This document shows positions 21,728 through 25,083 of a DNA stretch of 25,083 bases, piece after piece. This DNA comes from Thermoplasmatales archaeon. Its GTDB lineage: Archaea > Thermoplasmatota > E2 > DHVEG-1. The notes under the pieces are model-generated. The model saw only the letters and a list, made by a program, of their open reading frames with translations. It searched no databases and was not told the DNA's origin. Within the stretch, counting starts at the first letter, position 1; every line of letters begins with the position of its first letter. Where the stretch lies: assembly GCA_023140035.1 (NCBI GenBank), contig JAGLML010000002.1, positions 1 through 25,083 on the forward strand. The letters run 5' to 3'. A program made the translations under genes and the position numbers.

Positions 21728-22313
21728 TTTTTCCCCTCCTGATTGCATCCTTAATCTTAGAAGAGGAAGTCAACGGGTAATACGGCGTGGTAATAACCCG
21801 ACCGCCAATCGCATCCATAATTCGCTGAGCCTCCTCAATATCCTTCTCATCATGACTCTGCGATTCCATCAAAATATCAGGATGTAAAAACGAAATATTC
21901 GACACAGGCGAATACGTATCCTGAGAAATCACAAAATCATTAAAACGAATAGCCTGAGCCAACAACATACGTTCATCAAAACCCAAAACAGGAGACTTCG
22001 GCTTCTTCTCCAACACTGCCTTCTCCGTCAAAATACCAACAACAGAAATACCATCATTACCCACAGCTGCCTTCGCATTCTGCATCTGCAACAAATGACC
22101 CCGATGTACAATATCCAGCACATAATAACTATACACAATCTTCTTCTCACGATTCAAAGACCTACCCAGTTTCTCCACATCAACATCCAACTCACGAACA
22201 ACAGAAACATGTTCACCCGCCCAGTTCTTCGGCACATACACAACCGCACCACTGCCATGCTCTTTCGCAATCTTAGAAATAATTTCCCGACCTCGAATAA
22301 TAAACTCAGACAT
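21720..22313 (-). CDS. DUF2080-like domain fused to a TagD-type cytidylyltransferase
   Basis: Residues 1-45 (MSEFIIRGREIISKIAKEHG, SGAVVYVPKNWAGEHV) match small DUF2080/AbrB-like proteins often encoded near archaeal transposons. Residues ~58-197 are a nucleotidyltransferase of the glycerol-3-phosphate/ethanolamine-phosphate cytidylyltransferase kind: VLDIVHRGHLLQMQNAK with the HxGH motif at 70-73, FDERMLLAQAIRFND, and LTSSSKIKDAIR with the C-terminal substrate loop. It would make a CDP-alcohol or similar. ATG 22313 is chosen because it starts the DUF2080 fold and lies about 3 nt after the predicted transcription start; ATG 22331 lies too near the TATA box. The gene is noticeably more GC-rich than the plus-strand operon. 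The fusion is unusual. Confidence 0.78.
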   Translation of the reverse strand: MSEFIIRGREIISKIAKEHGSGAVVYVPKNWAGEHVSVVRELDVDVEKLGRSLNREKKIVYSYYVLDIVHRGHLLQMQNAKAAVGNDGISVVGILTEKAVLEKKPKSPVLGFDERMLLAQAIRFNDFVISQDTYSPVSNISFLHPDILMESQSHDEKDIEEAQRIMDAIGGRVITTPYYPLTSSSKIKDAIRRGKNE

Positions 22314-22337
22314 ATAAAACCCACATATCATATGTAT

Positions 22338-22345
22338 ATTATATA
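22338..22345 (-). promoter_or_regulatory. TATA box for a leaderless cytidylyltransferase/MFS operon
   Basis: The minus strand reads AAGTATATAATATAC. The core TATATAAT is centred near 22342, predicting transcription from about 22316, and the ATG is at 22313. No Shine-Dalgarno sequence is present, so the transcript is probably leaderless or nearly so. Confidence 0.6.
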
Positions 22346-22350
22346 CTTTT

Positions 22351-22364
22351 CTGTGATGTCACAG
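22351..22364. promoter_or_regulatory. Dyad CTGTGA-TG-TCACAG just upstream of the TATA box
   Basis: CTGTGA and TCACAG form a perfect 6-bp inverted repeat with a 2-bp spacer, about 16 bp upstream (minus direction) of the TATA centre, in or next to the BRE region. This is a natural position for an archaeal activator or repressor. The binding protein is unknown; the DUF2080-like domain encoded by the first gene is one candidate. Confidence 0.5.
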
Positions 22365-22462
22365 ATGCTTCTATAATATGAAGGAAAAATTGCTTTTTAA
22401 AAAATAATTGAAAAAAGACTTAACTTTAGCACTTTTTAAAACATGTAGAATCTATTACTAGA

Positions 22463-22481
22463 AAGGATTACCAATATCCTT
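22463..22481 (-). terminator. Small hairpin at the end of the Nudix gene
   Basis: AAGGAT (22463-22468) and ATCCTT (22476-22481) form a 6-bp stem with a 7-nt loop that overlaps the Nudix stop codon. Downstream on the minus strand are T-rich runs (CTTTTTTCAATTATTTTTT, about 22397-22416) that could terminate transcription. The remaining gap up to the dyad at 22364 holds nothing I recognise. Confidence 0.4.
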
Positions 22482-23007
22482 AAAATTTATTCATAAATTT
22501 TGCTAGAAGCACAGCAATTATTGTTCGCCCATCGGTAATAGTTCCATCCATAATTTTCTCAATTACTGATTCCGTTTTCATTACTTCTACATCTATGATT
22601 TCGTATCTCTCTCTATCTGTTTCCCCATCTTTCAGATCTTTGGCGATAAACATATGATATATTTGATTCGAATACTCGGTTGACGGATGATAACTCAACA
22701 GTTTCTCAATTTTTTTGGCTATAAAACCTGTCTCCTCTTTCAATTCTCGTAACGCACATTCTTCAGGTGTTTCATTAGGTTTCATGTGACCTGCAGGTAA
22801 TTCAAGTGATATGGATTTAATTGGATACCTATATTGCTTGACAAGAACTATTTTATCTGAAATAACAGGTAATACCACCACCACAGGTATTTTTTCAACC
22901 CAATAGTAATCAAGCTTTAAACCATTTGGAAGCTCTACCACATCTTCAAAAACCTTAAACAATGGAAAATCTGCTTTCTTTTTAGAGACCAATGTTTTCC
23001 AAGACAT
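22480..23007 (-). CDS. Nudix hydrolase (ADP-ribose pyrophosphatase type)
   Basis: The complete Nudix box GX5EX7REUXEEXGU is visible from G72 (GHMKPNE, residues 72-78) through RELKEETGF (86-94). The family member hydrolyses nucleoside diphosphates linked to another group; the preceding VKQYRYPIKSISLELPAG is typical of ADP-ribose pyrophosphatases. Length is 175 residues. ATG 23007 is chosen over GTG 23016 because GGTG then lies about 6 nt before the start. A TATA element at 23043-23051 (minus) predicts a leader of about 14 nt. It may act as housekeeping rather than as part of polysaccharide synthesis. Confidence 0.9.
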   Translation of the reverse strand: MSWKTLVSKKKADFPLFKVFEDVVELPNGLKLDYYWVEKIPVVVVLPVISDKIVLVKQYRYPIKSISLELPAGHMKPNETPEECALRELKEETGFIAKKIEKLLSYHPSTEYSNQIYHMFIAKDLKDGETDRERYEIIDVEVMKTESVIEKIMDGTITDGRTIIAVLLAKFMNKF

Positions 23008-23042
23008 AATTAACACCTAAACAAAGCCGATAATTCTGTTTT

Positions 23043-23051
23043 TATTTTAAA
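23043..23051 (-). promoter_or_regulatory. TATA box of the Nudix gene
   Basis: On the minus strand GATTTAAAATAAA gives a TATA centre near 23047, predicting transcription from about 23021. It lies in the 66-bp gap after the flippase gene, so the Nudix gene has its own promoter. Confidence 0.45.
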
Positions 23052-23073
23052 TCTTGTGACATTTCTATTTTTA

Positions 23074-24597
23074 CTACTTTCCCCTTATTTCCTCCTTAAT
23101 ATATCTAAACATCTTTTTTATGTTGAGAACGTCGAGGAAGAAATGAAGGTCTTCCTTTGTAAATTCCCGCAACAAATATAGAACACCAATATATATACCA
23201 AGACCAAAGAGAGCAAAGCCTAGTAGATGGTACCACCTCGCAATAAATACAATCATATTTAAGTTATAAAGAAGAACATAAAGTATAGCTACCATAACTC
23301 CTCCTGCTCCGGCATGCAGTAGAACCCTTGGATTTCCTTTTATCCCAGTTAACTTCCATGCCATTACTCTACTGTACATTAATCCAACACCGTAAGCAAC
23401 AACAGTAGCGATAGCAGCACCTCTTGCCCCCATACCCACAAGATCCAAATCAAATATCTGTATATCTTTTGGGATTAAAACAATATTTAAAACCACATTA
23501 AAACAAACCATAATCAATACCCGATTTCTAGCAAGTTTAGGTCGATTCATTCCTAAAAACTGGCTTTGATATGGTCTTTCTAAAGCAGCAAGTAGTGCAA
23601 GAAACGGTAGAATCTGCAAAAGTGGAACAGCGGGCATCCAGCCAGATAAAAGTATCTTTGCTGCAGGTTCCGCAAGAAGCACCATGCCAAACACCATAGG
23701 GAAAACAACCATGCTTAGATACCGCTCAGATTTGAATGTCAGCTTACGAATTCCTGCAATATTGTTGTTGGCATGTAGCATAGAAAATGTAGGAAAAAGT
23801 AACATTCCTATAGCTAGAGTAAACATGTTAATAAACTTAGAAAGTCTAAAAGCAGCAAAATAATATCCAACATCCGCAGAGGACCAAAACAGCTGGATTA
23901 ATATCTTATCGATATTGGTCATAATATCACTACAAACAGCAACAATAATTAAAGGGAAAGCAAACTTAGAATAGTCTTTGAAATAATCCTTGGATGGTTT
24001 CTTTATAGGTAATCTGCGGAAAAAATATAGTGCTAACAGAAAATAGCCTATTTCCCCAGCAACATATGTAAAAGCAAGAGCTATTGCTCCGAATCCTGCG
24101 ATAGCTACATAAATGATTAGTGCGACTCGGACAAGTGTTTCCAATAAAAAAGTGGTCTGGACCTTAGCAATCTCTTTTTTAGCAGTAAAAGTAGTTATAA
24201 AAGACTGGGCAAATAGCCGTATAGCCCAATAACCCATCATGATATATATTGCAAGCTCATGTGCAGAGGTTTCAAAACCCTGCCCCATTACAACTTTCCA
24301 GAAAAAAATAGCACCAATCAACACAGATGCCATCAATCCAGCAAGTCCAATTTTAATAGTTAAAAAAGTGCCGATGCATGTACCAAGATCTTTCCCTTCA
24401 GATACACGCTTTATATGTGCATTGCCATATCCTAACTTTCCAAATATTGCAAACAACGTTACAAAACCCAGAGCAAAAGCAACTAGTCCATACTCCTCTG
24501 GGCTCATATATCGCGTGATGAAAAACAATGCCACGTAACCAAGAGCTCCGTTGAGGATATTTGTAGCTACGATTAATGCTGATTTCCTAGCAATCAT
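23074..24597 (-). CDS. Polysaccharide/oligosaccharide flippase (Wzx/MATE-like MVF family)
   Basis: A 507-residue integral membrane protein with about 12-14 hydrophobic helices, beginning MIARKSALIVATNILNGALG and followed by RYMSPEEYGLVAFALGFVT, the standard N-terminus of lipid-linked oligosaccharide flippases. The second half has FPTFSMLHANNN and AIATVVAYGVGLMYSR segments. It would flip lipid-linked repeat units to the outer face of the cytoplasmic membrane. The start ATG at 24597 lies about 25 nt from a TATA element, giving a leaderless transcript. It fits the polysaccharide gene content on the other strand although it is transcribed separately. Confidence 0.9.
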   Translation of the reverse strand: MIARKSALIVATNILNGALGYVALFFITRYMSPEEYGLVAFALGFVTLFAIFGKLGYGNAHIKRVSEGKDLGTCIGTFLTIKIGLAGLMASVLIGAIFFWKVVMGQGFETSAHELAIYIMMGYWAIRLFAQSFITTFTAKKEIAKVQTTFLLETLVRVALIIYVAIAGFGAIALAFTYVAGEIGYFLLALYFFRRLPIKKPSKDYFKDYSKFAFPLIIVAVCSDIMTNIDKILIQLFWSSADVGYYFAAFRLSKFINMFTLAIGMLLFPTFSMLHANNNIAGIRKLTFKSERYLSMVVFPMVFGMVLLAEPAAKILLSGWMPAVPLLQILPFLALLAALERPYQSQFLGMNRPKLARNRVLIMVCFNVVLNIVLIPKDIQIFDLDLVGMGARGAAIATVVAYGVGLMYSRVMAWKLTGIKGNPRVLLHAGAGGVMVAILYVLLYNLNMIVFIARWYHLLGFALFGLGIYIGVLYLLREFTKEDLHFFLDVLNIKKMFRYIKEEIRGK

Positions 24598-24616
24598 CGT
24601 CGGTGAATTATTGATT

Positions 24617-24627
24617 TATTTTAAATA
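24617..24627 (-). promoter_or_regulatory. TATA box for leaderless transcription of the flippase gene
   Basis: The minus strand reads CTATTTAAAATAAATC, with the TATA centre near 24622, predicting transcription from about 24596, at the ATG itself (24597). No Shine-Dalgarno sequence is present in the short gap. Confidence 0.55.
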
Positions 24628-24652
24628 GATATGGAAAAAATTATTACACCTT

Positions 24653-25083
24653 TTACAGTATTTTTGAATTTGGATTAATTTCCCCTGTTGCTACGGCCCC
24701 AAGGCCAATAAAAACATCGTTCCCAACCATAGATCCAACATTTATCATTGAATTTATACTAGTCTGAACATTATCCCCCATAATTGTTCCGAGTTTTCTT
24801 CTCTTTGTATCAACTTTTTTTCCATTCAAAATAACATCGATATTTTTCTTATCAAGCCGCAGATTAGCAATCTTTGTCCCAGATCCTAAATTGCTGTTAT
24901 ATCCAATAACAGAATCCCCGACATAATTCTGATGAGGAATATTACTATTGTCCATAACTATTGAATTTTTAACTTCACACGCATTACCAACGTGACAGCT
25001 ATTACCTATAGATGTGCAAGGTCTTATGTAACAATTTGGTCCGATTTTACAATTACTGCCAATAATTACTGGTCCCTCTATAT
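24653..25083 (-). CDS. GlmU-like sugar nucleotidyltransferase/acetyltransferase, C-terminal part
   Basis: Only the C-terminal 142 residues lie inside the window; the frame is open to the right edge, so ATG 24955 is internal. Hexapeptide repeats of a left-handed beta-helix are clear (IEGPVIIGSNCKIGPNCYIR, TSIGNSCHVGNACEVKNSIV). QNYVGDSVIGYNSNLGSGTK and IANLRLD match archaeal bifunctional sugar-1-phosphate nucleotidyltransferase/amino-sugar acetyltransferases (Sulfolobus ST0452 type) and GlmU, where this part binds acetyl-CoA and acetylates GlcN-1-phosphate or GalN-1-phosphate. NVQTSINSMINVGSMVG and FIGLGAVATGEI finish the helix. The product, UDP-GlcNAc or similar, is a precursor for the polymers made here. 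The nucleotidyltransferase domain must lie upstream, outside the window. Confidence 0.85.
   Translation of the reverse strand, partial: IEGPVIIGSNCKIGPNCYIRPCTSIGNSCHVGNACEVKNSIVMDNSNIPHQNYVGDSVIGYNSNLGSGTKIANLRLDKKNIDVILNGKKVDTKRRKLGTIMGDNVQTSINSMINVGSMVGNDVFIGLGAVATGEINPNSKIL

Noticed and set aside
22351..22364. Bacterial CRP binding site
   Set aside because: The half-sites TGTGA and TCACA occur, but the spacer is 2 bp instead of 6, and the context is an archaeal TATA promoter. It is kept only as an unknown dyad.
1..25083. CRISPR array, insertion sequence or tRNA attachment site
   Set aside because: No regularly spaced direct repeats, transposase reading frame, terminal inverted repeats or tRNA genes were seen. 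The only mobile-element hint is the DUF2080-like domain, here fused to an enzyme.

Overview
This window looks like archaeal DNA, most probably euryarchaeal and perhaps Thermoplasmatota-like. That placement is inference. It rests on TATA/BRE-type promoters at archaeal spacing, apparently leaderless starts on the minus strand, a GlmU-like archaeal acetyltransferase, and an AT-rich coding style with many AGA and ATA codons. The content is dominated by genes for surface polysaccharide or glycoconjugate synthesis.

Layout. Positions 1-932 hold the C-terminal part of a secreted beta-rich protein. A cold-shock protein with a long, structured leader follows (1204-1395). Next come sugar-nucleotide supply genes: an NAD-dependent epimerase (1626-2564), the remnant of a UDP-glucose dehydrogenase (2585-2704), an intact nucleotide-sugar dehydrogenase (2757-4091) and a sugar-1-phosphate nucleotidyltransferase (4231-4980). 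From 5260 to about 20260 there is one very tight plus-strand transcription unit, with many ATGA stop/start overlaps. It encodes a GT2 glycosyltransferase, a uronyl C5-epimerase-like protein, a GT4 glycosyltransferase, a pyruvyltransferase/FrhB fusion, a CDP-alcohol phosphotransferase, a tandem LicD protein, an MptE/Maf-like protein, methyltransferases, a nonulosonic-acid module (NeuB, GNAT, CMP-sugar synthetase, DegT aminotransferase, SpsF-like cytidylyltransferase, SDR), and a HAD + GmhA heptose-type pair. From 20322 to the end everything is on the minus strand: a methyltransferase pseudogene, an MFS transporter, a DUF2080-cytidylyltransferase fusion, a Nudix hydrolase, a polysaccharide flippase and a partial GlmU-like nucleotidyltransferase/acetyltransferase.

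How the parts may work together (inference). The dehydrogenase and C5-epimerase suggest uronic acids, epimerised after polymerisation. The NeuB/NeuA/DegT/GNAT/SDR set suggests a sialic- or legionaminic-like sugar. The pyruvyltransferase suggests ketal-pyruvate decoration. The LicD and CDP-alcohol phosphotransferase pair suggests phosphodiester-linked alcohols, which could be supplied by the minus-strand phosphate-ester-type transporter and cytidylyltransferase. The flippase would move lipid-linked units across the membrane.

The strongest unusual signals are signs of recombination and decay. A second, broken copy of the CDP-alcohol phosphotransferase lies at about 20170-20321. It carries a 92-bp tract with a single mismatch to the intact gene, flanked by clearly diverged homology, which looks like gene conversion. 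It abuts a truncated, frameshifted methyltransferase gene on the other strand, so the right edge of the cassette sits near 20321. Other points are an A7-tract frameshift at the start of the SpsF-like gene, a probable ATA start for the pyruvyltransferase fusion, a dyad just upstream of the promoter of the DUF2080 fusion, and a potentially switching cold-shock leader.
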